DNA of 64,000 nucleotides from an uncultured Maribacter sp. (lineage in GTDB: Bacteria; Bacteroidota; Bacteroidia; Flavobacteriales; Flavobacteriaceae). The notes under the pieces are model-generated. The model saw only the letters and a list, made by a program, of their open reading frames with translations, was not told the DNA's origin and made no database searches. The stretch is taken from contig CANMKG010000004.1 of assembly GCA_947498505.1 (NCBI GenBank), forward strand, positions 186,001-250,000. The letters are read 5' to 3'. This document shows, in pieces, positions 42,405 through 51,158 of this stretch (positions within the stretch are counted from its first letter, which is position 1; the number at the start of each line of letters is the position of its first letter). Made by a program: the position numbers and the translations under genes.

Positions 42405-42851
42405 CTATTCAGCTACTTCTATAGGCTTTTCGAGAATTACAAGATTTTTTGCACTTCTCGGATGTGTCACAATAGCTAATACTCTCGTAATAGAATTACC
42501 ACTTGGGTTACTTCCAACTTCGTGTAATGCCATCAAGGGCTCATAAAATGTGTCGCCAGATTGAAGCTTTCTAAGGGGTTGACCTTCAACCTTGAATTCG
42601 TAAATGCCTTCCAAAATATAACCATATACAGGTCCCGGATGGCGATGTGGTTGAGATTCTTCTTTAGGCTGAAGAATTAATTCAACCGTCGAAACACGTG
42701 CTGGTTGACCATCTATTTCTTCTTCTATATCTACTGCCGAGATGATTTTTACGCTTGGCATCTTAGCCATAGTAGATTTTTTTTGGGTTTGAGCGGTTGA
42801 ATAAAATGTTATAAATAGTAGAATTACAAGCTGAATGGCGGGATGTTTCAT
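42405..42851 (-). CDS. cupin domain protein, exported
   Basis: 148 residues from ATG 42851, which gives a signal peptide (AIQLVILLFITFYSTAQ); a start at 42926 would add 25 unrelated residues. The single cupin has motif 1 SQPHRHPGPVYGYILEGIYEF and motif 2 GDTFYEPLMALHEVGSN, with His, His, Tyr/Glu and His as likely metal ligands. Enzyme or sensor role unknown. Middle gene of a cassette that carries its own Crp/Fnr regulator. Confidence 0.86.
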   Translation of the reverse strand: MKHPAIQLVILLFITFYSTAQTQKKSTMAKMPSVKIISAVDIEEEIDGQPARVSTVELILQPKEESQPHRHPGPVYGYILEGIYEFKVEGQPLRKLQSGDTFYEPLMALHEVGSNPSGNSITRVLAIVTHPRSAKNLVILEKPIEVAE

Positions 42852-42945
42852 AGAATATTGTTTATTTGAGAAGATTAATTTGTTTGAAACAAAATTAGAA
42901 TCTAAAAACTCAATAATCTTTGACAATTGTCAAAAAACAAAAAAA

Positions 42946-43497
42946 TTAGGGATGCTTTCTTATTCGACTTAACGTTTCTTGTGTAATGCCAAGGTAAGAT
43001 GCAATATGACCTAAATTAACCCTGTTAATTAGGTGTGGTCTTACTTTGATTAAGTTATCATACCGTTCTTTAGCTGTGTAAAAAAGAAGCTCTTCAATTC
43101 TATCAGCTCCTTCTGCATAAAGTTGTTCTAAAATTAGCCTCATATATTTCTCATATTGAGGATGTTTCACTAATAGAGATTGGAGTGACTCATAAGAGAT
43201 TGCATGAATTTCACTAGCTTCTAATACTTCAACATTATACCGGCTTTTTTTTAAACTTATTACGCTATCAATAGCAGTTATAAGCTCTCCTTCAGAAGCA
43301 ATGTGGACAGTAATGTCTTTCCCTTCTTTATAAAAAAAAGTCCTAACTATTCCTTTTTGTACTAGGTAGATATGTTTACATACGGTTCCTTGTTTATGCA
43401 ACAAATGGTTTTTAGGAAATTTTTGTGTTTCTAATAAACTAAAAATTTCAGAAGCTAAGTCTAATGGTACAATTTCGCTTAAATTATTGAAATTCAT
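42946..43497 (-). CDS. Crp/Fnr family transcriptional regulator
   Basis: 183 residues: cyclic-nucleotide-binding-type barrel (FPKNHLLHKQGTVCKHIYLVQKGIVRTFFYKEGKDITVHIAS) and C-terminal winged helix with RVNLGHIASYLGITQETLSRIRKH. It is the first gene of a three-gene cassette and most likely controls the cupin and DoxX genes behind it. Carrying a regulator frees this cassette from dependence on an external promoter. Confidence 0.88.
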   Translation of the reverse strand: MNFNNLSEIVPLDLASEIFSLLETQKFPKNHLLHKQGTVCKHIYLVQKGIVRTFFYKEGKDITVHIASEGELITAIDSVISLKKSRYNVEVLEASEIHAISYESLQSLLVKHPQYEKYMRLILEQLYAEGADRIEELLFYTAKERYDNLIKVRPHLINRVNLGHIASYLGITQETLSRIRKHP

Positions 43498-43540
43498 TTG
43501 TGTTGATGTTTGGTAATTTTAATAATTAAACTAGTATTTA

Positions 43541-43750
43541 GCTTGCGTACAATGGTTCGGCTAAGCGTAGTGCAGAGGCAAGGAATCTGTAAAGATTCCG
43601 TCTTGGTACTAAGCCAGAGCTTTTTGTTTGTATTTTATTTTTTTGTTATTTAAAGCTACCCCGATGCTTCAAGGCATAAGATTTATGTGACATTATAAAT
43701 ATACGCAGACCATTCGTTATAGCCCAAAAACCCGTATTACGTTTAGCATC
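43541..43750 (-). repeat. attC-like site, long class (210 bp)
   Basis: Start half GCTTGCGTACAAT (43541-43553) carries T where other sites have the C of AAC. End half GTTTAGCATC (43741-43750). The interior is nearly the same as the 50.5-kb site: GGTTCGGCTAAGCGTAGTGC, AAAGCTACCCCGA and CCCGTATTACG. Confidence 0.7.
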
Positions 43751-43766
43751 TATGAAAAAGCAGTTT

Positions 43767-44555
43767 TTATTCCGTCCATAAGTTTCCAATTGAATATGTT
43801 TTTGCTTTTCCACTTATAATTACTCTATCTTTTTTGTTTTGGCATTGTAATTTTCCAATTCTATCAGAAATTTGTATTGCATTTAATTCATTTTTTTCAA
43901 GCCTTGATGACCAAAAAGGAATTAATGAACAATGTGCTGAACCAGTAACAGGGTCTTCTAATATCGACGCTTGCGGTGTAAAAAATCTAGACACAAAATC
44001 ATGATTTTCTCCTTTTGCTGTAACGATTACTCCGCCAGGATCAAGATTTATTTTGTCAAATGTTCGCTTATCAACTTCGATGTTTTCAATTTCTTGTTCT
44101 GTATTATAGACCAATAAATAATCTCTTGATTTATAAACTTCTTTCGGTTGTATATTCAGAGATTTTTTAATTATTTCAGGTAGCTCTGAAGCAATAGGCA
44201 TTCTTGATGGAAAATCTAAATAGTATAAATCATTTTCTATTAAAACAGTCAAATCGCCACTTAATGTTTCAAATATTATTTTGTCATTAGGATAGTTTAA
44301 AATTGAATTCAAACAATGGGCTGTTGCAAGAGTTGCATGGCCACACAAGTCCATTTCAATTTCTGGCGTAAACCAACGTAAATGTATTTTGTTACCTTTA
44401 TCTACAAAAAAAGCAGTTTCAGCAACTGCATTTTCTTTTGTGATTTTCAACAATATATCATCAGGCAGCCAGTCTGTTAAAGGAACAACGCAAGCAGGAT
44501 TTCCACCAAATATTTTATCTGTAAATGCATCTATTTGATATAGTTCAAGTTTCAT
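43767..44555 (-). CDS. PhzF family isomerase-like protein
   Basis: 262 residues with the diaminopimelate-epimerase-like double fold of PhzF. Landmarks are YQIDAFTDKIFGGNPACVV (6-24), NAVAETAFF with catalytic-type Glu46, LRWFTPEIEMDLCGHATLA near 58-76, and GSAHCSLIPFWSSRL near 205-219. Members isomerise phenazine precursors or act as unknown isomerases. Cytosolic. Single-gene cassette, close in type to genes often met in integron arrays. Confidence 0.92.
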   Translation of the reverse strand: MKLELYQIDAFTDKIFGGNPACVVPLTDWLPDDILLKITKENAVAETAFFVDKGNKIHLRWFTPEIEMDLCGHATLATAHCLNSILNYPNDKIIFETLSGDLTVLIENDLYYLDFPSRMPIASELPEIIKKSLNIQPKEVYKSRDYLLVYNTEQEIENIEVDKRTFDKINLDPGGVIVTAKGENHDFVSRFFTPQASILEDPVTGSAHCSLIPFWSSRLEKNELNAIQISDRIGKLQCQNKKDRVIISGKAKTYSIGNLWTE

Positions 44556-44574
44556 TTATGCTCATTTTTTTAAT

Positions 44575-44712
44575 TGCTGCAAACGGTCAGGTGTAAGAAT
44601 AGTAGCGGATTAAATACAACTACTTTCGAAAAGCAATATATTAAATTAAACACAATAGCGGTTTGAGTGCAAACTCGAACCGCTATTGCTTTTATATCTT
44701 GTTGTGCGTTTG
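44575..44712 (-). repeat. attC-like site with a perfect central hairpin (138 bp)
   Basis: Start half TGCTGCAAAC (44575-44584); end half GTTGTGCGTTTGCC from 44701. In the middle, CAATAGCGGTT and AACCGCTATTG (44653-44688) form an 11-bp perfect stem, extended by GAGT/ACTC after one mismatch. This could be the variable terminal structure of an attC hairpin. Confidence 0.65.
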
Positions 44713-44713
44713 C

Positions 44714-45088
44714 CTATTTTCTTGAGTGAAGACCAATTGTATTTCCTTCAGTATCTAGGAATATTGAGATAAATCCAAATTCTCCTATTGGTGTTTTTGA
44801 TTTTAAAAGTTTTCCTCCTGCACTTTCAATTCTTATTTCTTCGGTAGTACAATCATTAGATGCAAAATAAACAACTGTATTGTTTTTATTGGCAACATAG
44901 TTTTCTTTCTCGACCAGAGTCCCTGTTGCATTTGCGCCATTATTTTCGAACGGAAATGTAGATTGTTTTCCCCATTCAATAGGTAAGTCAGTTAACTTTA
45001 TTGCAAAAACAGTTTCATAAAATTTCTTAGCTCTATCTAGGTTTGCTACATTAATATCAAACCAACAAACAGGATTTAAAGTATTCAT
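44714..45088 (-). CDS. VOC family (glyoxalase/bleomycin resistance-like) protein
   Basis: 124 residues; two ATGs (45088 and 45097) are in frame and the shorter is preferred as it begins near the family's usual N terminus (NPVCWFDINVANLDRAKKFYETVF). Two beta-alpha-beta-beta-beta modules follow, ending FGFISIFLDTEGNTIGLHS with a likely metal Glu/His. VOC proteins include glyoxalases, dioxygenases and drug-binding proteins. It shares a cassette with the AraC regulator upstream. Confidence 0.88.
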   Translation of the reverse strand: MNTLNPVCWFDINVANLDRAKKFYETVFAIKLTDLPIEWGKQSTFPFENNGANATGTLVEKENYVANKNNTVVYFASNDCTTEEIRIESAGGKLLKSKTPIGEFGFISIFLDTEGNTIGLHSRK

Positions 45089-45160
45089 TTTTATCATTTT
45101 TTAAGTTCTCTACAAAGTTGAGAATGGTTTGAGACTTAAAATTGTAAAAATGGGACAACA

Positions 45161-45976
45161 CTATTTTTTCGAATCAAAAATTAACGACATTTTTAAATCC
45201 TCTCGGTAGAATTCTTTGGGTGTAATTCCTGTAAATTCTTTAAAATCTTTAATGAAATGTGATTGGTCAAAGTACTCATTTTCGTAAGTCAAATCAGTTA
45301 AATTTGTCTTTTCATTATGTAAAAGCGATTTTATTGTCGCTTGTAGTCGAACAATTTTTGAAAGTTGTTTTGGACTTAATCCTACATTTGACGAAAATTT
45401 TCGAGCTAATATTCTCCGACTTAAACTGACTTGGTTTGATAATTCATTAACTGAAAGTTGTCCTTTGTACTTCGTAATTGTTTCAATTGTAGAGTTTACA
45501 ATTCGGTCTTTTACTTCTTTACTTTTTAATAACTTCAGCAGAAATGTTTCAGCTATTTTTATTCGCTGACTAGTGTTTTTAGCATCTAAAATTTCTTGTT
45601 CTAATTTTTTTCCTTTTTCACCAAATAACTCCTTTAAAGAAATAGGTTTGTTTTCCATTTCTTTTATAGGAATGTCGGTAAAAGGTGAAAATCCATTTGG
45701 ATTAAATCGAATTACAAAAGTTCCTGTTTCACCTTCAGGTTCAACAATATAAGGTTTAGTAAGTTGACCTATTAAAAAACATCTTGGTTGCAGAAAACTT
45801 TTCCCACTTTTAGGGTGATGCCAATACAAGTCGCCATAATGAAAAATTAATTTCATCGTTCCGTCTGGAACAATAGTGTTCCTAGCAGGTGTATTTTTCA
45901 GAGAACTTTCCAATGTCCAATAGCATTTCACAAAGTCTGCTAATTCACTATTTGGCTCAAATATTTTTGGATTCAC
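45161..45976 (-). CDS. AraC family regulator with DUF6597 N-terminal domain
   Basis: 271 residues, same length and domain order as the regulator at 32664: DUF6597 (FEPNSELADFVKCYWTLESS, then IVPDGTMKLIFHYGDLYWH) followed by an AraC double HTH ending YFDQSHFIKDFKEFTGITPKEFYR. It is the first gene of a cassette with the VOC gene 72 bases downstream, probably its target. The paralogue at the array's left edge suggests that one regulator type was captured or duplicated twice. Confidence 0.92.
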   Translation of the reverse strand: MNPKIFEPNSELADFVKCYWTLESSLKNTPARNTIVPDGTMKLIFHYGDLYWHHPKSGKSFLQPRCFLIGQLTKPYIVEPEGETGTFVIRFNPNGFSPFTDIPIKEMENKPISLKELFGEKGKKLEQEILDAKNTSQRIKIAETFLLKLLKSKEVKDRIVNSTIETITKYKGQLSVNELSNQVSLSRRILARKFSSNVGLSPKQLSKIVRLQATIKSLLHNEKTNLTDLTYENEYFDQSHFIKDFKEFTGITPKEFYREDLKMSLIFDSKK

Positions 45977-45992
45977 TCGGTTTCTTTTTTCA

Positions 45993-46194
45993 GGTGACGT
46001 ACAACGCCTCGTGTAAGAAACGTAAGATAGTTGATAAGCGATACGTTTCGGATTGATACTTAACCAAATATAATATTTTGCTTTTATCTTTTTGTTTTAA
46101 GCGCCAAATTTTATACTTCGCGACTTTGTAAAGAAATTCGGAATTTCAAATTAAACCTAAACCACCCTATGTTTTTTATATAGTGTTATATACC
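45993..46194 (-). repeat. attC-like site, long class (202 bp)
   Basis: Start half GGTGACGTACAAC (45993-46005); end half GTTATATACC (46185-46194). The end half matches the start half of the Crp/Fnr-epimerase cassette (47845-47854) in 9 of 10 positions. The interior CTCGTGTAAGAAACGTAAG belongs to the second interior type also seen at 47.8 and 54.6 kb. Confidence 0.7.
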
Positions 46195-47199
46195 GTTTTC
46201 TTTCCCCCAATCAGTTTTCAGATATTTCAAAGCATCTTCCAAAGCTTTCCTTGAAGGTTTAGGATTAAAATCTAATTCTTCTCTTGATTTACTAATATCA
46301 TAATCTTGTTTTAAGCCATAAAACATATCCAAGTAATGTCTCTGTAATAAAGGTTCTTTACCCGTTAGTTTACTGCTAAATTCCATTAAACCAGCTACAG
46401 AGTACAATAAACATTTTGGTACTTTTTTAGGTGTTTTTAATTTTAGTTCAGGATATAATTCTGATGCTATTTTTACAGTTTCTTGTAATGTTGTATGGTG
46501 CTCATTAGATAAAATATATCTTTCTTGATTTCTGCCTTTTTTCATTGCATTAAACATACCAAAAGCTACATCTTTTACATCAACCCAATTTAAAGTTACG
46601 TTTGTGTCTACAGGTATTTCTCCATTTAGAACTTGAAATACTAGGTTGTTAGAATAACTTAATTTAAAAGCTTTAGAACCAATCATAGCAGATGGTAAAA
46701 CAAGAACAGTTCTAATGTTATATTTTTTCCCTAATTCCAAAGCTAGTTTATCGGAATCATTTTTAGAGTTGTAATACCAATTTCTGCGATCTCTGTTATA
46801 GCCGTTATCCACATTAGCAGGTAATTTTGTGAAATCCAAACTAGCTACTGAACTAACATAAACGATATTTTTGACACCACATTCTTTAGCAATATCAAAC
46901 ACATTTTGAGTTCCTTGCATATTGTTATCATAAATTTCAGTTTTAGGCTTTTTAGCCCACATACTAAAATTAGCAGCTACTGCATATAAGTTTGTAACTC
47001 CTTCAAATGCTTTTTTTAGAGATTCTCTATCAGTAATATCAGCTTGTACAACTTCACAGTTTAATTTTTTAAATGGTTTCGTATTATTAGTGTTCCTTAC
47101 AGTTGTTCTTACTTTTTGGTTATCGGAAAGTAAAAGTCTAATTAGGTTGTTTCCTAAATGTCCATTTCCACCAGTTACTAATGAAATTTCGTTGCTCAT
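46186..47199 (-). CDS. NAD-dependent epimerase/dehydratase family protein
   Basis: 337 residues, extended SDR. The nucleotide motif is TGGNGHLG at 8-15, followed by AVAANFSMWAK and an active-site region VYVSSVASL with YYNSK near 143-148. It resembles dihydroflavonol-4-reductase/hydroxysteroid-type members. Cytosolic. Second gene of a cassette headed by a Crp/Fnr regulator. The stop codon TAA is part of the recombination half site, so the cassette is packed to the base. Confidence 0.9.
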   Translation of the reverse strand: MSNEISLVTGGNGHLGNNLIRLLLSDNQKVRTTVRNTNNTKPFKKLNCEVVQADITDRESLKKAFEGVTNLYAVAANFSMWAKKPKTEIYDNNMQGTQNVFDIAKECGVKNIVYVSSVASLDFTKLPANVDNGYNRDRRNWYYNSKNDSDKLALELGKKYNIRTVLVLPSAMIGSKAFKLSYSNNLVFQVLNGEIPVDTNVTLNWVDVKDVAFGMFNAMKKGRNQERYILSNEHHTTLQETVKIASELYPELKLKTPKKVPKCLLYSVAGLMEFSSKLTGKEPLLQRHYLDMFYGLKQDYDISKSREELDFNPKPSRKALEDALKYLKTDWGKENGI

Positions 47200-47260
47200 A
47201 ATTTTAAGATTTTATTTGAGCAAATTTCTATTCCTTTTAGAAGATTAGAAATAACATTTG

Positions 47261-47830
47261 TTAGAAAGCAATTTGTTTTCGAATACGACTCAAAGATTGT
47301 GGTTCCATTCCTAAAAATGAGGCGATATTGTCAATAGATACATTCAAGGCTAATTTTGGATATTGATTTACGAATTTTATATAACGCTCTTTTGCTGTTA
47401 AAATTTGAAAATCTTTAACACGTTCTAGTTTGCAATTCAAATGTTCATTGGTTACTTCTTTGACAAATATTGCCCAGAACTTCGTTTCTTTTTGTAAAAT
47501 ATCAAAATCAGGTTTTGATATTTTTACGAGACCACAATCTGTGATAGTTTCATAATAATCTATGGACGGGGTTTCTGTCATAAAGCTATCTAAAGATGTG
47601 AAAAAATCTTGTTCAGACACAAGATGCTGTACCACAATCTTTCCGTCAACATTTTGATATCCTTTTACAATTCCAGTATTTAAAAAATAAATATATCGCT
47701 CAACTTTTCCAGCTTCTAAAAGATTAGTTTGAGCTGGAACTTGTTCTGAAACGAAATGACTTTTGATTAATTCAATTTCGTTTTGTGTTAAAATAATTTT
47801 TGATTGTATGTAACTAATTAGATTTTCCAT
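47261..47830 (-). CDS. Crp/Fnr family transcriptional regulator
   Basis: 189 residues from ATG 47830; an upstream start at 47890 would lie within the attC-like site. Barrel region FVSEQVPAQTNLLEAGKVERYIYFLNTGIVKGYQNVDGK, C-terminal winged helix ending LNVSIDNIASFLGMEPQSLSRIRKQIAF. It heads the cassette with the epimerase-like gene 61 bases behind it. Ligand unknown. Confidence 0.88.
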   Translation of the reverse strand: MENLISYIQSKIILTQNEIELIKSHFVSEQVPAQTNLLEAGKVERYIYFLNTGIVKGYQNVDGKIVVQHLVSEQDFFTSLDSFMTETPSIDYYETITDCGLVKISKPDFDILQKETKFWAIFVKEVTNEHLNCKLERVKDFQILTAKERYIKFVNQYPKLALNVSIDNIASFLGMEPQSLSRIRKQIAF

Positions 47831-47844
47831 TGTTGTGTTGTAAT

Positions 47845-48015
47845 GGTATGTAACGCGTTTGTGTATGAAAAGTAGCGTGCAAAAAGACACTAACTTTTCG
47901 GATTAATACAGAGCCATCCCGACGCTTCGGGATAAAATTTGGCGGTCTTTCTAAATATACACAAACCTTTCGGTTAAACACTTATTAGCTATGTTTTATA
48001 AACGTTGTTGGTAAC
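47845..48015 (-). repeat. attC-like site (171 bp)
   Basis: Start half GGTATGTAAC (47845-47854); end half GTTGGTAAC (48007-48015). GTGTATGAAAAGTAGCGTG near the start faces AGCTATGTTTTATAAACG near the end. The central hairpin is CCCGA-CGC-TTCGGG. Confidence 0.7.
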
Positions 48016-48021
48016 TGGCTT

Positions 48022-48936
48022 TTACGTTGTTGTTGGTTCGAGTTTCTTTTTTGATCCAAAATATATTCCCAGTAATACTAAACCTATGCCAATTATATGA
48101 TACCATTCAATGTTCTCGTTCAAGAATAAAAATGATAAAATCACAGCACTAACAGGCATAATTCCAGTAAATAGACCAGCTTCACTTGCAGTTACTTTAG
48201 AAACACCGTCGAACCAAAGAATAAATGCAATTACAGAGCCAAATATGCCATAGTATAGAATTGGAAAAAAGTCACTAAATGAATAATTTCTTAATGCTGA
48301 ATATTCTATGTCTAAAAAAGCAAATGGAACGGATAGAAGTAGTCCAATCCATATAATATGAAACGAGCCGTGTATGGCAGGAATATTAGGCGTTTTTTTT
48401 CTAAAGATTGTAAATAGAGCCTCGCAAACCACGGCAAATATGATAATCAGATTACCTAAAATTTTGTCGTTTACACCTTCAAAAGAACTGTGAACCTCTG
48501 TAAATATGTTTATTATAGATACGCCCAAAATAGCAAAAACAATTCCAAGCCACATATTTCGTGAAATCCTTTCTTTTAACAAAAACATAGCTATTAAGGC
48601 GATAATCGCAGGTGTTGTGCTTGTAATAATTCCCGCATCAACTGGCGAGGTCATTTTCAATCCATAAAAACTCAATACTCTAAACAAAACAACTCCCGTT
48701 AAAGATTGTAATACGAGATATTTCCAATCTCTTTTTGTAGGTATTGTTTTATTTTTTTTATTATGAATTAGATAAAATGGAGTTATTCCGATTAATGCTA
48801 CGACTAATGTTAAAGATGTACCGAAAAACGTTGGAAATGTATCGGCAATTAATTTACTGACAACAATTGTACTTCCCACGATTGCCATAGCGAAAAATAA
48901 TTGTAGGTACGCTATTTTATTGTTCTTTCCGTTCAT
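48022..48936 (-). CDS. EamA/DMT family transporter
   Basis: 304 residues with ten hydrophobic segments arranged as two EamA repeats of five helices. Helix 1 reads AYLQLFFAMAIVGSTIVVSKLIA; the second repeat starts near 165 (NLIIIFAVVCEALFTIFRKK). These inner-membrane carriers export amino acids, nucleobases or other small metabolites. Single-gene cassette; its end half is clear, its start half is not. Confidence 0.93.
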   Translation of the reverse strand: MNGKNNKIAYLQLFFAMAIVGSTIVVSKLIADTFPTFFGTSLTLVVALIGITPFYLIHNKKNKTIPTKRDWKYLVLQSLTGVVLFRVLSFYGLKMTSPVDAGIITSTTPAIIALIAMFLLKERISRNMWLGIVFAILGVSIINIFTEVHSSFEGVNDKILGNLIIIFAVVCEALFTIFRKKTPNIPAIHGSFHIIWIGLLLSVPFAFLDIEYSALRNYSFSDFFPILYYGIFGSVIAFILWFDGVSKVTASEAGLFTGIMPVSAVILSFLFLNENIEWYHIIGIGLVLLGIYFGSKKKLEPTTT

Positions 48937-49006
48937 TTATTTTTTTTGATGATTGTTAGGTTGAATTTTTATATAATTTCGTTTTTTTTTCAGCTTGTTG
49001 TAAAAC
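48937..49006 (-). repeat. partial attC-like site, end half only
   Basis: GTTGTAAAACGTTT (from 48997) is the end half of the serine hydrolase cassette and matches that cassette's start half (50539-50552) in 13 of 14 positions. The neighbouring EamA cassette's start half and the palindromic interior are missing, so a deletion has shortened this site. Confidence 0.55.
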
Positions 49007-49015
49007 GTTTTTAAA

Positions 49016-50473
49016 TCACCAACCAAAGGCTGTAATTTGATTTTGTTCATTGAATTTTAGGTCAAAGCAAGGAGTTAATTCTTCTATTACTCCTTGCTTT
49101 GATTCTAATAATATGTCATAAGTATCGTCTTCGTATTCTAATGTATGTACCAACTTATAATCTTTAAATTCTTCTTGCATTGCAAGGAAATACTCTTTAA
49201 AACGTTTATGTTTAGCTGTATTGGGAATATGGGTTTTAATAAAATTTTCTATTGTTTGTTCAGTTTTGGTTTTTAATAAGATGGATACAAATTCGTTGAC
49301 AACCTCCATATTTTCATTAGGTTCCTCACCTGAAAAATATTTAGTACTATTCATTTTTGGAACCATAGGGGTGTAATTCTTATCAAAAATTAATTTTTCC
49401 AATTCTTCAGCATTGTTTTTTGTATCATATCTAACTTGATTGGTCATGTAAATAATAACGGTGTGTTTTTCCTCTGGCAGTCTGATAAACTTAGCGTAAA
49501 AAACACCGTTAGAGCCATTATGTTCTATCTTTTTAGTATTTCTGTCACTTTTAGAAATTACCCATCCATACCCATAGTGAAATTTTCCATTTTCGCTTAC
49601 TGAAACCTGTGGATGGACTAGTTGTTCAAATGATTTTTCGTCAATGATTATATTCTTTTTTAAGGCGATGTACCATTTATATAAATCGGATGGTGTAGAT
49701 AAAATTCCACCATTACCTTTAAGGTGATATGATACTTGGTTAGATGTTGATTTCCACTTTTCTAAATGTGTAGCTCTGTTTTCTTGACATTTATAAGCGT
49801 GCGCCATTTTGGTTTCGTCCCACTTAGGTAGTAGATAACCTGTATTTTTCATTTTAGCTTTACTGAAAAGTTCTTGCTGTAAATATTCTTCATAATCTAA
49901 TTGTGTTATTTCTTCAATAATGATGGCTAAAATGGAATATCCGATATTAGAATATCTATGCATGCTTCCTGGAGGGAAATTTAGCGATGAATGGAAAATT
50001 TGATTTAAAAAATCTTCTTTTTCAATTGGGGTAAAATCACCTGCATTATTGAGATTTCCTCTTATTCCCGAAGTATGAGTTAGCAATTGATGAATAGTTA
50101 TGTCTTTTTTGTCTATAGGTACGTTCACTAAAAATTTTGAAATAGAATCTTGTACGGAAAGTTTACCTTCTTCCTGTAGCTTAAGAATAGCAGTAGCTGT
50201 AAATTGTTTTGTAATTGAGCCCGTTGTAAAAATAGTTTCCTCAGTAATTTGAAAATTTTCATTTCGGTTGCTAACCCCAAACCCTCCAGAAAAGAGTACT
50301 TTTCCTTCTTGTGCCACTAGTATGCTTCCTGAACCCCCATTTTTATTACACTCTTCAATATACGATTCAATTCTGTTTTTTAGAATGTTTTCAGTTTTAC
50401 TTAACTTGTTTGATTCTTTACAAGAATTAAAGGTTATAATAACTCCAATTATTAGAATTAATAGTTTTTTCAT
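49016..50473 (-). CDS. serine hydrolase of the beta-lactamase/penicillin-binding-protein-like family, lipoprotein
   Basis: 485 residues with a lipoprotein signal (IIGVIITFNSC). The class C-type active site is complete: SITK at 86-89, YSN at 174-176 and HNGSNG near 330 as the third motif. About 130 residues follow the catalytic domain. Relatives are D-aminopeptidases, esterases and beta-lactamase-like proteins; the HxG-type third motif and overall divergence do not indicate resistance. Single-gene cassette of 1.5 kb. Confidence 0.9.
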   Translation of the reverse strand: MKKLLILIIGVIITFNSCKESNKLSKTENILKNRIESYIEECNKNGGSGSILVAQEGKVLFSGGFGVSNRNENFQITEETIFTTGSITKQFTATAILKLQEEGKLSVQDSISKFLVNVPIDKKDITIHQLLTHTSGIRGNLNNAGDFTPIEKEDFLNQIFHSSLNFPPGSMHRYSNIGYSILAIIIEEITQLDYEEYLQQELFSKAKMKNTGYLLPKWDETKMAHAYKCQENRATHLEKWKSTSNQVSYHLKGNGGILSTPSDLYKWYIALKKNIIIDEKSFEQLVHPQVSVSENGKFHYGYGWVISKSDRNTKKIEHNGSNGVFYAKFIRLPEEKHTVIIYMTNQVRYDTKNNAEELEKLIFDKNYTPMVPKMNSTKYFSGEEPNENMEVVNEFVSILLKTKTEQTIENFIKTHIPNTAKHKRFKEYFLAMQEEFKDYKLVHTLEYEDDTYDILLESKQGVIEELTPCFDLKFNEQNQITAFGW

Positions 50474-50542
50474 TTTGAAATTTTTGATTGAATAAAGCTA
50501 TAAGACTAAAACTGCTGTTATATGTTACAATATATGTCAAAT

Positions 50543-50753
50543 GTTTTACAACGGTTCGGCTAAGCGTAGTGCGGAGGCAAGCAAACTTTTCGTTGCCGTC
50601 TGCGCACGAAGCTAAAGCTTATTGTTAAGTTTTATTTTTTTGTCCAAAGCTACCCCGACGCTTTGGGCATAAGATTTTGCGGACTTCATAAAAATGCACA
50701 AACCTTTTGATTAAGCCCAAAGCCCGTATTGTTTATAGGTTTTGTTGTAGAAC
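50543..50753 (-). repeat. attC-like site, long class, type example (211 bp)
   Basis: Start half GTTTTACAAC (50543-50552); end half GTTGTAGAAC (50744-50753). In between, in order: GGTTCGGCTAAGCGTAGTGC, a TCTGCGCACGAAGCTAAAGC block, T-rich core, AAAGCTACCCCGA hairpin, GGCATAAGATTTTGCGGAC, and GCCCGTATTGTTTATAGG. Confidence 0.8.
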
Positions 50754-51153
50754 GTTTTTGTTTTTCAATTCGAATAAATCTCCCAGTCACTGTCGATATT
50801 CCCATGCCTTGATGATAATTAAAAATAATAGTATCCTTTTGGAATTTCGTCATTTCATAATAAGGATATTCTGAAGGCGAAATACTAATAATCTCCGTTA
50901 GTATTTCATGATCAGTTGAAATTAGTTCCAACTGAAACACGTTTTTTGATTTCCAATCTATTTTATACTTTTTCTTTACGCCGGACTCCATTTCGACAAA
51001 CAAACTGTCTTGCACTTCAATTTCATAACTTGAGACAACAGAAAACTCTCCAGTAAATTCTACCTTGTATTTCCCATTTTGTAGAATTTCCATTTTATCC
51101 TGACATTGTATCAGAATCAGAAATAAGAATGATATATAAAGAATATTTTTCAA
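50686..51153 (-). CDS. small lipoprotein of unknown function whose end is encoded by the attC-like site
   Basis: 155 residues from a TTG at 51153 that directly follows the cassette boundary and gives MKNILYISFLFLILIQC, a lipoprotein signal. The longer frame to 51201 would run through the neighbouring site and is rejected. The body (NGKYKVEFTGEFSVVSSYEIEV, then VTGRFIRIEKQ) looks like a small beta barrel; no family recognised. The last 20 or so residues are translated from the attC-like site and are probably not functional. Confidence 0.65.
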   Translation of the reverse strand: MKNILYISFLFLILIQCQDKMEILQNGKYKVEFTGEFSVVSSYEIEVQDSLFVEMESGVKKKYKIDWKSKNVFQLELISTDHEILTEIISISPSEYPYYEMTKFQKDTIIFNYHQGMGISTVTGRFIRIEKQKRSTTKPINNTGFGLNQKVCAFL

Positions 51154-51158
51154 ATTTT

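Noticed and set aside
49016..50473. Serine hydrolase as an antibiotic-resistance beta-lactamase
   Set aside because: SxxK and YSN motifs occur across the wider penicillin-binding-protein-like family; length and C-terminal extension fit peptidase/esterase members.
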